From Opisthorchis felineus (lineage: Eukaryota > Platyhelminthes > Trematoda > Opisthorchiida > Opisthorchiidae), in assembly GCA_004794785.1 (NCBI GenBank), contig SJOL01009709.1:279177-343176 (forward strand): a stretch of DNA of 64,000 nt, read 5' to 3'. The position numbers were made by a program, and so were the translations under genes. How positions within the stretch are numbered: position 1 is the first letter of the stretch; each line of letters starts with the position of its first letter. The notes under the pieces are model-generated. The model saw only the letters and a program-made list of their open reading frames with translations. It had not been told where the DNA came from and did no database searches. Shown here piece by piece: positions 54,201-63,700 of this stretch.

Positions 54201-57200
54201 ATATCCACAAAGGGATATTGATGGTATGGTAGAAGCTGTCAACATAAAGTAAACTGGCTGCTTTCCGACCCCTGGCACTTGTTATTCGTATAAGAAATAG
54301 GATTGCGGGGAGCTCTAAAAAATCCAACAGAGTAAACCGATTTTCCGTTTATTCAGAAAGCACTCACCTTAAGTTTTAAACCTGGATAATGAATTTGTGT
54401 GCAAATCTGTTGGGACCTCGCCAAATCTGGCCTCCAGTGAACAGAGTTAGAAGAGTGCTGCAGGCAACCAGTCTGGGCATTTATCCACCAGATTTCAAAA
54501 CACTCCACGGCAAACGGATTCAGATCGCTTTTGTTCTTAGGCTGTTGAGGTTGTTCAAGCGGCAATCGATAAACTATTCGTTTTGCGAGCACATCCATTA
54601 GTGTGAAACGTTTTATCCCCGATTTTTGAAAGCTTGGTGTGATTAAAACCAACTCGCCAAATACTGGAGCCTACACAAAGAGCAGAATGAAAGTTTTTGA
54701 ATGCCGGAATTCAAAAGAGTTATAAATAGGTTTGTCATAAATCATAGAAAAAGGCACACGTCACGGTAAAATTCGCAGCAATTCGACAAATATTCAGTGA
54801 TTTTATGCAGATAAAAATGGATAACATGAAAAACAGAATGGTCAGATTCAGGTCGGGTCATACTTTTGACTTTTTCTACGTTTAGCCACTTACAGGTCAC
54901 CAGGAGCTCAGAAGATTCGTGCATCCGGAGCTTTTGCGAAACGTCATATCCTAAGTAGTCCATACACATAGCTACTCAGTTTATAACCTTACACCGCTCT
55001 GAAAAAAAGGGTGATGTTTACATAGCTGGCTTACCATTTTACTCGGCGAATGTCTTTTCTTCAATTCCTGTTACAACCCATGGAATAATTTTTTTATTTT
55101 ATCATTCTAGGTTATACCAGTTCAGCATAACAAATAAACATTGGAAATTGAGATGGGTTGTGGACATGGCTCCGCTTAATTGGGTTTTTGTAGGCTTTGT
55201 CATATTTGTCAGACACGGCATTCCTTCTGATCTCCACATTTGTTCTGAAACGGAGTCGGCTATAAGTTACGTTCAAAAATAAGTTGAAAATGCAAGCAAC
55301 CTCACCGACTTCGCGAATCATTCTTTCGCTAGATTCCTCTCAATGAACGATAGGATGACTATAGAATTATCGAAAAGATTCTTGGAGCAGCCGAAAAGCG
55401 GTGTTGCATTCTAAAGCAGGTATTCCTCCGTCATACTGGCAAGCCTACAACATCCCGGATTATAGGTTATATTAGAACACGACAGGATATGTCATAGTCC
55501 TTGGTCCTCACGTTCTGTTTGCCGCGCATAAACTTATTCGAATGATTGGGAATCAAGACATCATCCGTCATTCAGGTCAACCATCGCAAATTTGTGACTG
55601 CGTGTGCATTAGGTGTGGAGCATGGGTTTCAGTGATAGTAGCCGTAATAATACGTGGGGTGGTTGTGTTGGTGAGTATTCCACAATTGCATGGAGTGACT
55701 TGCTTCGGGCTCTGCTGCCTGCTGAATTCAGAGTTCAAGCCAATTTTGAAGGACGATGTAGTGATTCCGTCACAACGGTCTAGACAGACAGTGACGAATT
55801 CGATTTATGGTAAATTCGTAAATATTCTCCTATATAAGACCTAGAACTAGACCACAGTACCTGTGCGCTTTAGTGGCATGATCGTTCGTTTGTATCACAG
55901 TCGTAATTTCGCACTCAAGGTACTTTATTCGACTGCTTCAGCTGACGGTAATCTACCGTGCTCATGTTCCGTGGTTCACATCCGGAGCTTAAATACTGCA
56001 TGCCTGACATACTCACCTGGGCATCTTGAAGTAAATTTGATTGGCATTTCCTATGCTACTTTGAAGGCTACTCTAACCTGCACTGTAACACCCGTAGGTA
56101 GTGCTACGTGCCTTCAGATCCTAAGGACAATGAAAATAGCCTATTGGAAATAACTGAATGTCTCCGGGCTTGTTTGGTTCATCTTCTGAAGCTCTTTAAA
56201 ATACCAGTACCGTTTAATTTTTTTCCCCTCATGGCACCTGTATAGCGAGCACCGCCATATGTCTGTATGGCCTGGAAGAAGTAAATAATGAGGGTGGACT
56301 TGGGTGCCTCCGTCCTATAGGGATCGCCAAATAAGATGCAACGTCTCCCACCCCATCCTCTCTCTGTTTTCGAGACTTTTGTGGCCTATCGACAAATGTA
56401 AAACCCGGAGCATTCAGGTTTCAGTAGGACGTATTTTATTCAAAACATTTTACCTCTTCAGCATCAACTGCTACATTGGATTTGAAAAATAGACAGAACA
56501 GTCGAGTAGAAAGGACCACATTTCGTTCTAGTGTGAAATGAGCTTGTACTCAGATGATTCAGGTGTTTAGAACAAACTTTACCAAAGACTACGTTGGAAT
56601 GAGGCGATTCTCCGGTGTTTAGGAATGGGAAACTTATCAGTTATTTTTAGCGAAGTTTACTATTACCCTTTGTGAGCAATGGTTCCCATGCCTGTTCAGA
56701 ATCCCCAAGCCACTTAACAGTAGCCTTTTATATATCAATCGTGAAATCCACTTCCTAGGTTGAATCAGGGACTGTGTATAAAAATACAATTGTCACAAAA
56801 AATTCTAGGAATCGTCAAGACAGAGCGCTGAAAGTTGACTCAGCGTATAATGAAGACCGAAAACGAGGAGTCGAGTTTAGGATAAAGTCATCCAAATTTT
56901 AATCCCTTCTTCAACGATATTCTCTACACAGTACTGAAATCAGTCACTTATTGGAAAAATGGTTCTTCTAAACGATCCACAGTTTGTTGCTTTCCATGTG
57001 CTGCAATCTCTTGTCCTATGTTGTTTAAAAATTTTTGCAAAACTGTTTTACTTTTTTCTTTCAATGTCCTTTAGTAAAGCAGTCGGTGTATGTACCCATA
57101 AAGTGTTCCATAAGGGAGTAGTTACCAGAACTCAGGGCAAAACCCATCTGAAGTTCGAAGAAACCAATGCGACTTCACACTGTTCATAAATGTGTGCTCA

Positions 57201-60200
57201 GTTGTTAGGCCTTCGATTTTTAGCAAGAGCTCTTCTACAATCACTCTTCCTTAACAAACTTTGCGCACAATTATCACTGCTTCTTGTATTGCCCCGGTCG
57301 CTTATTTAGTTGGACTGAATTTTTCAAATAAATCGTTTTTGAATCAATACATCCACTTGCCGCATGTGTAAGTCGATTTTTATCAACTGTGTATACAAGA
57401 CTTTCCTCGAATATTTGCTTTCTCCTTCAAGAAACTTTAACGAAAACCTATGACAAAACCAGATTTCATAAATGCATACAGCCTTTTCTTCATTCTGATC
57501 ATTGACTAAAATTTCTGTTTATTCCGTCCACACGAGAGGAAAAACAGTTAGACGGTTGGCCAAGCATTGCTTACTTTAGCGCTTTATTTACCTATATCCA
57601 TGGACAATAGTAAACCCTGAAATTAATACTACTTGTAAAATGCAGTAAACGACCAAATTTCTGTCATAGTGTTCACAAAATATAGCTTATTATTTGCATG
57701 TCATCACCCACCAAGTGCTAACGATCAACTAGTATTTCGGTATGATTTTGGATGTTACAAACGGTGACCAAGCCTTTGATTCTGATGATTCCAATGATAG
57801 AGCTGGACTACGCCGTGGAAAGGTCCTCTGCGTGATAAGTCAGCCGCCGGATTCCGAGTCTTTGTGTGAATCTTTCAAACTCGCCCATCATATGGAAGTG
57901 AAATAGCTTGCTGTCAGATGTCCATTGTATTGCCAACCCAAACGAATTCTCTAACTTTAGGAGTGGGCGGTGTGACTCCGCTGCATGACGTGGTTCATGC
58001 CAGGCTTGGATTAGATGCGCTTTAGTTGACGAAAATCGTTAAGCACCACTTGCGAATGTAAGCAATGATCATAAGTTGGAAACAAAAACATACATTAAAC
58101 AGCCTGTTAAATTTAGCCTTCTAGGATTATCGAGGAGGTACCATGAAGCGACTTTCTAATCACTCGCCGCATTTTGGTATTTACATTTCTTTGTAAGCCA
58201 TATATTAAAACAGAGACTGCAAATACAGTGACGCAGAACTCTGAGGACGACCTATATAAACAACATAGGGACTAGCTGTGTGGGGGCCTATTTTTCCCAT
58301 TGTATGATTCAATGTTATGTAACGGTGGAGCTGAAATTCCAGTAATTTTTCACCAGGATACAGTATATATTGTTAGTGATATTTTACTCGGCGCTTTTAG
58401 CTCACGAAGTGGGTTTCTTACCATTGGGGACCAGATAACTGGGTACCACTTCTGCATATTTCTTCTCATCCAGCGTGCTTGAAGTCATAGGTTGAGTTAA
58501 ATACGCTCAATGTCCAATCAGAGTACTTTGAGTAGATCATTTTTAGTTACCCAAAACTTGAAGCACAGTAAAAAAATTTATTAATTCAATTAATAAAAAA
58601 CTAGGTAGTGTGCTCAGCATAATATGTACGCAAAACTCGAATTAAGTGTCTCAAACACACGCGGAATGATAATGTGTATACAAAATCCGATAAATGCTCA
58701 CAATCTCAACCGCAATTAATTTACTCATTATTAGGTTATTAGCCGAACTAGTAGACGAGTAGTAGTAGTAGAAGTAGTAGACTAAATAAGTTCCGCACAG
58801 ATTTCACGGAACAAAAGAATTTCGCTTTGCATAATAACCGAAGTTTCTAAGCGCTGATACCCCACTGTGAAACTGTAAACATGTTTCCAAACAATGTAGC
58901 TTTGACATTACAACATCGATCATAACACACCACAAAACTGCTGCTAATGTTGCATTTATCGAACAGAATTGTTCATTTCCACCGGTTCTATCTGACCTTA
59001 ACTTGTCAACCTTGCACTGCCGGTGGTAAATTCCAACGTCAAGAACAAGGCTGAACAGCTGTTGTTCTGCTTAATTTGCAGCAGTTCGCCCTCTGTGCAT
59101 TTCATCATTTTGCATATTCTCTGTCACTTGACAGTTCTAACTGGTCGTTCCCCTCGACAGCTATTAGGGATTCTTTGCAGCAAGCGGCTTCAACAATTGT
59201 TGCGTGCGTAGTAAGTCATTCGTGGTTTTCACTCATGAGCAATTAGAGTGTAGAGTATTTTGGTATATGGGTTCAAGAGATATTGACAGCACGCTGTGAC
59301 TTGAAGTGCAATACGTAAACAGCCGGAATATTCTTTCAGAAAGCTTTTTTGCTGATAGCCCGAAAGTTGGCACGTAAGCTAATTGACGCTACAGAATGTT
59401 GTCAATGTATACGTCTAAACATTAAGTGTCACTTGTCCACATGACGTAAAAGATTTTCGTCCCTGACAAAGTGTCACATTTTATGCATTACGTGGTGTAC
59501 GTGTTACTGAGCCTAAAAGAATTGGGCAACGTGAGACAGCTATATATGCTATTCTGCTTCACAAATTCCCAAATATCTAGACTAATCCGACATACCAAGG
59601 ACTTATTAAAGCATAATTTGAGGGCTAAACTGTTTAAGACCACAAAATATAAGAACCCGTTTAGAAAACTTACTAAAACTTTTCCACCCAGGATACAACA
59701 ATGTAACAAAATATATGGCCGCTCAGAATTCTCCTGTCTGAGCATTCGTCATTGTTCACTTGAGTAATGTTAACCACTGTCATCAAAAATGGTAAAGTTA
59801 TTAGCACCTTTTATCACGGTTGATGGCATAAGCACCACTTCTTTGCATGTTTGATTTACGTTTGCTAAACTTACATCCATCTACGATGTTGTGAATTAAG
59901 TAGCTCTAGGCAGATTCTGCGTGGAAAGGCGCGCACACGATATAACTGGGACACTGCCAAACTGGATCAGATCTTTTACATTTTTTCAGATGTTACTTCT
60001 GCTGGTGAGATATAGAATAATAAAATTCGTTTCAGTATTTGTTCCTTAGATAGACATACGCGCAATTTATTTGTCAGTCATGTAACTGCAGCAGCTGAAA
60101 ACATGCACTGGAGCCATTCATGTGTATAAGTCATCGCTAAAACTAGGAGGCAAATGTGAAAGAAGACAACCCAGATACAAAAAACATGCACGCTGCCAAT

Positions 60201-60711
60201 AAATTAAACATACTTTCCTTAGCTGAAACATTCCTTCCTTGCAGCCAAAAAGAATGTCTTGGTTGCCTGACTCCCTGAATGAAAGGGCTGTCTGTTCACC
60301 GAGCTCCATGTTGAAGTTTGTATTGAACTCCACGACTCTCTGTGTCTCACCGCCTGACGACAATGAATAGGCCCCAACTGACGAATCCAGAAAAATAAAT
60401 ATTTGAACCTTCTCCTGCCAGCGCTCGTTCCCAAACGACATTGTTACCAACAAAATAATAAAATCCTGTTGATTCGCAATCTTCATTCCGGAGCTTCTTT
60501 TGGAGTGGAAAATGCACGGATCTTCAAGGGTTTGATTAATCAATACGTATCGCCAAGTCACACGAAAGTAAATATTGTAATCAAGAATATCTGCGTATGT
60601 GAACGAGTCCAAAGGTGTCGTCGAATTTTCGGTCGTCAGGCTTCCGTAGCATGAATCCGTGTGTAGATATACATGGATTGCATTGGGTGCCACCTCAATA
60701 TTGGTTAAAAT
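15674..60711 (-). CDS. CSPG4/NG2-like transmembrane proteoglycan, 3' ten exons (5' end missing)
   Basis: Joined exons (minus strand): 60711-60214, 54670-54368, 47536-47208, 44318-44216, 44020-43837, 38085-37957, 36619-36475, 32498-32237, 29229-28885, 18202-15674. Total 4827 nt = 1608 residues plus stop. Phases at successive junctions are 0,0,2,0,1,1,2,0,0, and all borders are GT/AG. The product has about eight CSPG (Cadherin_3) repeats, recognised by the recurring FT-x-x-D/E-hydrophobic then Y core: [35 protein letters not shown] (split over a junction), a degenerate one, FRQSQVESG and FTDQQLASG. These are preceded by P-x-x-G-x-L and followed by D-x-F beta-strands. A single TM helix near residues 1350-1373 follows, then RRR and a ~232-residue tail. 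CSPG4/kon-tiki proteins link matrix and cell surface in adhesion and migration; that role is family knowledge. No Calx-beta domain was seen, which favours CSPG4 over FRAS1/FREM. No start, signal peptide or LamG was found inside the window. Confidence 0.8.
21463..21520 (+). repeat. Possible third, internally deleted copy of repeat A
   Basis: AGGTAGAACGTATAGACTG is followed by CGCCCACCTGATGAGCC, matching the minus-strand order of the 51.0 kb copy but lacking ~15 bp between the two blocks. CTGATGAG (21491-21498) is intact, but the GAAAC side is degraded to GAAAAG. It is on the opposite strand to the proteoglycan gene, within its last intron. Confidence 0.4.
23265..23445 (+). repeat. Long imperfect hairpin with hammerhead-like core
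   Basis: Arms of 30 nt (23272-23301 and 23412-23441) are inverted repeats with 24 of 30 positions paired. Inside are a perfect 8-bp hairpin GGTTGTGC/GCACAACC (23322-23338) and CTGATGA (23381-23387). GTCGCC then pairs with GGTGAC, followed by GAAAC (23404-23408). The order CUGAUGA, stem II, GAAAC is that of a hammerhead, with one extra U before stem II. It is distinct from repeat A. Confidence 0.55.
28885..29229 (-). CDS. Proteoglycan exon 9
   Basis: This exon is 115 codons, phase 0 to 0. The acceptor is CTTTTTGTCTTTTAG and the donor TTACAA/GTAAGC. It opens with [13 protein letters not shown], completing the FTQ core from exon 8. It continues with [15 protein letters not shown] and ends with [15 protein letters not shown], the V-x-E-G opening of another repeat. 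The intron to the last exon is 10.7 kb, the longest seen here. Confidence 0.85.
29230..32236 (-). other. Intron between exons 8 and 9
   Basis: It contains a ~310 bp block (29404-29715) open on both strands; see findings. Otherwise no features were seen. Confidence 0.6.
32237..32498 (-). CDS. Proteoglycan exon 8 (CSPG repeat)
   Basis: This 262 nt exon runs from phase 2 to 0. The acceptor is TTATCTTCTTTAG and the donor ACACAG/GTATGC. It contains [15 protein letters not shown] (the I-T-x-x-L-x-x-x-D segment), then [15 protein letters not shown], and ends exactly at TFTQ. The FTQ/DEIN core of this repeat is therefore split by the next intron. A Cys-containing insertion (PECGV...GKCEHLP) separates the two halves. 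Confidence 0.86.
33690..36205 (+). mobile_element. RTE-like non-LTR retrotransposon, 5'-truncated, inside proteoglycan intron
   Basis: The element lies in the intron between exons 7 and 8, antisense to the host gene. From 5' to 3' it shows the end of an EEP endonuclease ([13 protein letters not shown], 33708 on), a reverse transcriptase, and the typical C-terminus ([19 protein letters not shown]). It then has a 3' UTR of ~230 bp with AATAAA-like sites and a (GAT)n-like tail at about 36170-36205. A tandem-repeat tail instead of poly(A) is typical of RTE-type LINEs. The 5' end is missing, as is usual for abortive LINE insertion. Clade assignment is by eye; CR1/Jockey-like origin is less likely. 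Confidence 0.82.
33708..35930 (+). pseudogene. LINE ORF2-type endonuclease/reverse transcriptase, inactivated
   Basis: The reading frame is open 33708-34571, shifts before [10 protein letters not shown] (from about 34615), shifts again near 35000 before [10 protein letters not shown], and hits a stop at 35660. It then resumes at [16 protein letters not shown]. Recognisable RT blocks are [29 protein letters not shown] (catalytic Asp kept) and GVRQGCPLS. The active-site box reads YADE at 35177-35188 instead of YADD, so the second catalytic Asp is lost. The thumb and C-terminal zinc-knuckle-like part ([23 protein letters not shown]) follow. The element cannot be autonomous. Confidence 0.85.
36475..36619 (-). 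CDS. Proteoglycan exon 7
   Basis: This 145 nt exon runs from phase 1 to 2. The acceptor, CGCTTTACTCGGTAG, follows a long pyrimidine tract, and the donor is GGG/GTAGGT. It reads [17 protein letters not shown] and then [12 protein letters not shown]. These are the D-x-F strand that follows FTQTEID, and the N-x-x-P linker that opens the next repeat. The LINE insertion in the next intron ends about 270 bp downstream of this donor. Confidence 0.83.
37957..38085 (-). CDS. Proteoglycan exon 6 (CSPG core motif)
   Basis: This 129 nt exon runs from phase 1 to 1. The acceptor is TTTCTTATTCCTTAG and the donor ACAG/GTGAGT. The split first codon gives Glu. It encodes [14 protein letters not shown] and [14 protein letters not shown], a clear CSPG centre with the FTQ-x-E/D-I-x-x-x-K-I pattern. 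Confidence 0.87.
38086..43836 (-). other. Intron between exons 5 and 6
   Basis: Apart from the LINE-like relic at 39.8 kb, it contains overlapping open blocks on both strands at 40.5-41.1 kb and a 99-codon minus ORF at 43326-43625. None has a recognisable motif or fits the exon phases. Confidence 0.5.
39790..40010 (+). mobile_element. Possible LINE endonuclease C-terminal relic
   Basis: An ORF beginning near 39798 reads [29 protein letters not shown]. This resembles the G-A-D-x-A-S-D-H-x-L-V-x-x-K-L-K-L-K-K-x-W end of LINE EEP endonucleases. The catalytic SDH is changed to SGDH. No RT follows. It lies within the proteoglycan intron 38085-43837 on the opposite strand. The similarity is short and by eye. 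Confidence 0.4.
43837..44020 (-). CDS. Proteoglycan exon 5
   Basis: This 184 nt exon runs from phase 0 to 1. The acceptor is CTTCATTTCTCAAG and the donor GGCG/GTAAGTG. It completes the previous repeat ([11 protein letters not shown]...ITVKVNIKP, alternating hydrophobic strands ending in Pro). It then opens another repeat with the usual G...I...L helix-strand ([15 protein letters not shown]). The intron to exon 4 is only 195 bp, by far the shortest in this gene here. Confidence 0.8.
44216..44318 (-). CDS. Proteoglycan exon 4 (CSPG core motif)
   Basis: This 103 nt exon runs from phase 2 to 0. The acceptor is CTTTCTTCATAG and the donor is GAA/GTGAGT. It encodes the centre of a repeat, [17 protein letters not shown], matching the FT-x-x-DL-x-x-x-I-x-Y-x-H consensus very well. 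The split codon with exon 3 gives Arg and completes the repeat that began with PRNGVV. Confidence 0.85.
44319..47207 (-). other. Intron between exons 3 and 4
   Basis: Two minus-strand ORFs (45473-45739 and 45176-45370) have good acceptor sites but do not fit the reading phase or repeat order of the neighbouring exons. No other features were seen. Confidence 0.5.
47208..47536 (-). CDS. Proteoglycan exon 3
   Basis: This exon is 329 nt, phase 0 to 2. The donor is AAAAG/GTAGGC. The acceptor chosen is TTTTTCATCATATAAG, the in-phase AG; a better-looking CAG at about 47567 would need a phase-1 partner that I did not find. Most of the exon is a polar, probably flexible stretch rich in S, D, N, E and Q. 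The last 20 residues ([18 protein letters not shown]) begin a new CSPG repeat. The start is the least certain border of the model. Confidence 0.62.
50950..51065 (-). repeat. Diverged copy of hammerhead-core repeat A
   Basis: It aligns by eye along ~115 bp with the 61.85 kb repeat. Shared blocks include CACTACTCAT, GTTTCG, the Cys-loop region, CCGAGGTT and TATGTTCTA/G. The CTGATGAG core has become TTGGTGAG while GCGAAAC remains, so it should not cleave. It lies in the intron between exons 2 and 3, in the same orientation as the host gene. Confidence 0.6.
52036..52092. repeat. Degenerate GTGACA(G) tandem stretch
   Basis: Several near-repeats of GGTGACAGA/GTGACAGGA/GATGACAGCGA occur in a row. 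It is an imperfect minisatellite-like tract in an intron. Confidence 0.5.
52862..52878. repeat. (ATAA)n short tandem repeat
   Basis: Four to five units of ATAA lie next to an AT-rich stretch in the intron between exons 2 and 3. Confidence 0.6.
54368..54670 (-). CDS. Proteoglycan exon 2 (CSPG repeat)
   Basis: This exon is 101 codons, phase 0 to 0. The acceptor is CTCTTTGTGTAG and the donor is AAG/GTGAGT, both strong. Translation starts [10 protein letters not shown] and continues to [13 protein letters not shown], which are the P-x-x-G-x-L and FT-x-x-D parts of a repeat whose first strand ends the previous exon (GMFQLRK). This continuity is the main evidence that the two exons are joined directly over a 5.5 kb intron. 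Confidence 0.78.
58577..58597. repeat. 21-bp AT palindrome
   Basis: Ten-base arms TTTATTAATT/AATTAATAAA surround a single C. This is a perfect inverted repeat in an intron. No further signal was seen around it. Confidence 0.6.
58746..58783. repeat. (GTA)n microsatellite
   Basis: About ten units of GTA/GTAGAA-type triplets lie in the intron between exons 1 and 2. It is simple sequence with no sign of coding. Confidence 0.7.
60214..60711 (-). CDS. Proteoglycan exon 1 of those visible (CSPG repeats)
   Basis: This exon is 166 codons, phase 0 to 0. The acceptor is ATCATCCTAG and the donor is AAA/GTATGT. It holds one full CSPG repeat (YGSL, then FTYADIL, then [11 protein letters not shown]) and the start of the next ([10 protein letters not shown]). 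It is not the true first exon: there is no ATG or signal peptide, and the protein opens in mid-repeat. An acceptor 24 nt further downstream (ATTGAG/GTGG), also in phase 0, is a less likely alternative. The ORF continues past the donor into the intron, but splicing to the next exon gives the expected P-x-F-G-E-L continuation. Confidence 0.75.
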
Positions 60712-63700
60712 CTAGGATGATAATACCCGAAAATAAAGGCAGCAAAATAGTCATCGTAAGAAAATATTATTTGGAGATTACATAACAAAGTTAAACTTTG
60801 AAAAAGTATAACGTATTGAACAACCATGGCCGAAATTAATAAACTATAGAAGTACCCATGGAACACCTATTATGTGACGTCTGTTTCCAGCACTAAAGTG
60901 TATCTCATGGTGGATGACACCCCGGCACATCATTGATAACTCATGTGCTGTAGTGACCAGTCATCTACGTATCTGTCTGACACTCCTGTCTGGCAGTTGA
61001 ACCAGAGCTTTCCCCTCTATTACTTGCGTCCACACATCATCATTATCGACAGCAACACTAGGAGAGAGCACTGGTCAGCTGATGTGGGCTATGTAAAAAT
61101 ATGTAACGTAAGTTGAAACAACACTGCCAGTCTGAGTGTAACAAGCTGTCTCACGATGAACAACAATGGAGTGAATCAGAACCGTCCGACAAACGTCTTC
61201 ATTGAAACGTTTGGTAAATTTCTTGTTTTTACCATTGTTTGTGACCTGAGTTCTCTAATTTAGTAAGTTTCAAAACGCAAATCTACGACCCTGACGCTAT
61301 TGCGTACACCACATTCGAATATGAGTATTCTCCTTTAAATAAAAATCTTTATATGGCTAACAAGAAACTGTTCCTTCTGTCATTCGTTGGAGGTGATGTG
61401 CCGTCTAAGCATATTACAGTCAGATCTACCTGGCAGGACAAGAAGTGGTTGACTCGCCAAGAGTTTTTATCAAATTTTAAGCAACGTCATATTAAAAAGA
61501 GTGCTCTTGCATCTTCAGAATTGTCCCAAATGAAACTGGAATCGAATATTGTGCATTGAGTCTAGTTGAAGAATGTTTTATATGTTTTAAACGGGTCTCA
61601 AATTACATCGCCTTAACTTGCAAACGTTGCGCCTGATTTATTATTCAAGGGCGAGATAAGATTGATAGAAGCGAAATGCAGTCATTTGTTTACCGGTTTG
61701 GTTTTGACGAGACACACACCTGGAACCCAGCTGAATCTCTCGTTCGTGACGTCCTTAAGAAACTGTATGTGATCCACCAGACTGCCTTATGTTTTATTTG
61801 GTACGACATTCAGGATATCGCGATACACTGTATGGACGTACTACACTACTCATAAGGTTGCGGAAAACTCTTCGACAGCCGACGACCAGTTTCGTCCTTC
61901 TTTGGGCTCATCAGGTAGGTAGTTCCCGAGGTTCCGTCAACCTTATGTTCTGGTTGGACCTTAATTGTTCTCATTTGCATACCAACTTGATTTTGACGAG
62001 AGAAGTTTTTAGTTGGCCACCGAAGATTTTTCATACGTCTTATGTTAAATTATACATACCAGATCAAGTTGGATGTCCTGAATTAAATTTTTTGATCATC
62101 TGCATACCTCTATGTCGTTTGTATGCTGATTGAAACAACAGCCCGTCGCTGTTCGGCTTTTGGTGGTCAGTGCCTAATAATGCAATTTTTGAAGGCAATC
62201 CGTATGCTTTAAAGCATTATTTATTGTAAGACAGATAAACGCTCCTATCTATTAGTGCGTTTGTTCCGTTTATCCCAGAGTGAAAATAAAAACCAAAAAG
62301 CGTGCTTGTCGCATTTCCAGCTACTATTTACTCCTTGCGTTGCTGAAAAGTATAACGTCCCGGTGTCTAAGCTGATATACGTCCTGATCAGTTACACAAA
62401 CTTCTAGGGAAATGAACGCTGCAGGAGAGAAGGAGTCCGGGAACAAAGTCAGATCCAATTATATCACATTTCTGTCATTCTGAAATTTGTAAGTTGGTGT
62501 CATATTTGTTAGTGACATTTAAGCGGCAAAATTTCACTGGAATCTTGGAACAAAAATCCTCAATCTGAAAGATAACATTTGTATGGAGAAGCATAAATAT
62601 AACCCGGTACATTATACCAGTTTCTTACCATCCATGCGTAATCTAAAGATCGCAAAGCCTCCTAGCATAGAAACACACCTGTCAGTATTGGAACTTTTGT
62701 AGACATTTCTTAATGCACCCCACTTAGATAGAAACTGCTCTTTGGAATACAGACTCTGTCTACCGAATAAGCTCATGATACTGGTTGGAAATTTCGGATA
62801 TTCGCAGGGTCGTTCAAACAAATTTTTCCTGCCGACTACAGCCTCAGTTCAACCCTTAGTGACGTTTTGAATATGAGGGATTGTTTGCAAGCGCTTTATG
62901 AAGACAGAAGGAGAGGTGAGAATGTTATCCTCCATTAGTGTTATCGTAACCGCATTGGACGTTTTTCTGGTTGAACACGTAAATTTATATAACCGTGTCT
63001 ACAGCCTTGAAACACTTTTTTCGCCGTTTTCCAAATCTAAGTTGTCTCGAATGCAGAAAAAAATGCTAAATGTAGTGCTTCCTGATGAAATTCCGTCACG
63101 CTTTGCCGTAAAAATAACTTTGTGAAGTATCAGCCTAAAGACAGCAATTTGCGACACCCATGTTACTTAGATACTACCCCACAGCAGTGCTTTATAATAA
63201 CTAATGACGAAGTGAACTTAGCCAGATATATCCTGCGTACGCGTACCCCTAGACATATCCAGTACACTTCACAGTTTGATTTGAAATTTTTATTCCATAA
63301 TAAACGGGATTAGTCGCAAGCCTTTATTCGGTTTTGAAATTTTACAGTTCATGTTCAGAATGATTTTTGTATTGTTTGACAAAAATGGTACATAGAAAAA
63401 TCTAATAAAGCCAAGGTATTCTGGACCTGTTTGTTATGAAATATATTTTTGAACACTATGTGGCTTTCTTCTTCTAACCTTGATTTTTGCCTTTTCAAAG
63501 GCAAAAGTACACAAACGCACCTATGATCTCCCTCCCAAGAATGTTATATTCGAATGATCAAATTAACCCTTTTCCGATAATGAAGCCTTTCTCCCAAGAG
63601 AATACCGCACAAAAAGGGGTTACGTTTAGTTGGATCAATTCAGGTGGTCCAGAGAAAACACACTTTTAGTAATCATCCGTAAAAATGAATCAGCTGACAT

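Larger units (their letters stand above)
47537..54367 (-). other. Intron between exons 2 and 3
   Basis: It holds repeat A copy 2 (51.0 kb), two short tandem repeats, and the unexplained minus ORFs at 49.57-49.86 and 50.17-50.54 kb (findings). The remainder is featureless by eye. Confidence 0.5.
54671..60213 (-). other. Intron between exons 1 and 2
   Basis: It holds the palindrome and (GTA)n tract near 58.6-58.8 kb. A minus block at 54742-54969 with a GTAAGT donor does not fit the phases. Nothing else was recognised. Confidence 0.5.

Noticed and set aside
54742..55010. Minus ORF with TTTTTTTCAG acceptor upstream and GTAAGT donor ([13 protein letters not shown]) as an extra proteoglycan exon
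   Set aside because: It ends in phase 1, while exon 2 starts in phase 0. Joining exon 1 directly to exon 2 gives an uninterrupted CSPG repeat. A stop also separates the strong acceptor from the ORF.
62612..62835. Minus ORF with strong GTAAGA donor as the next upstream exon
   Set aside because: Phase 1 does not match the phase-0 start of the exon at 60711, and no LamG or CSPG pattern is visible. It could be an exon only if another lies between.
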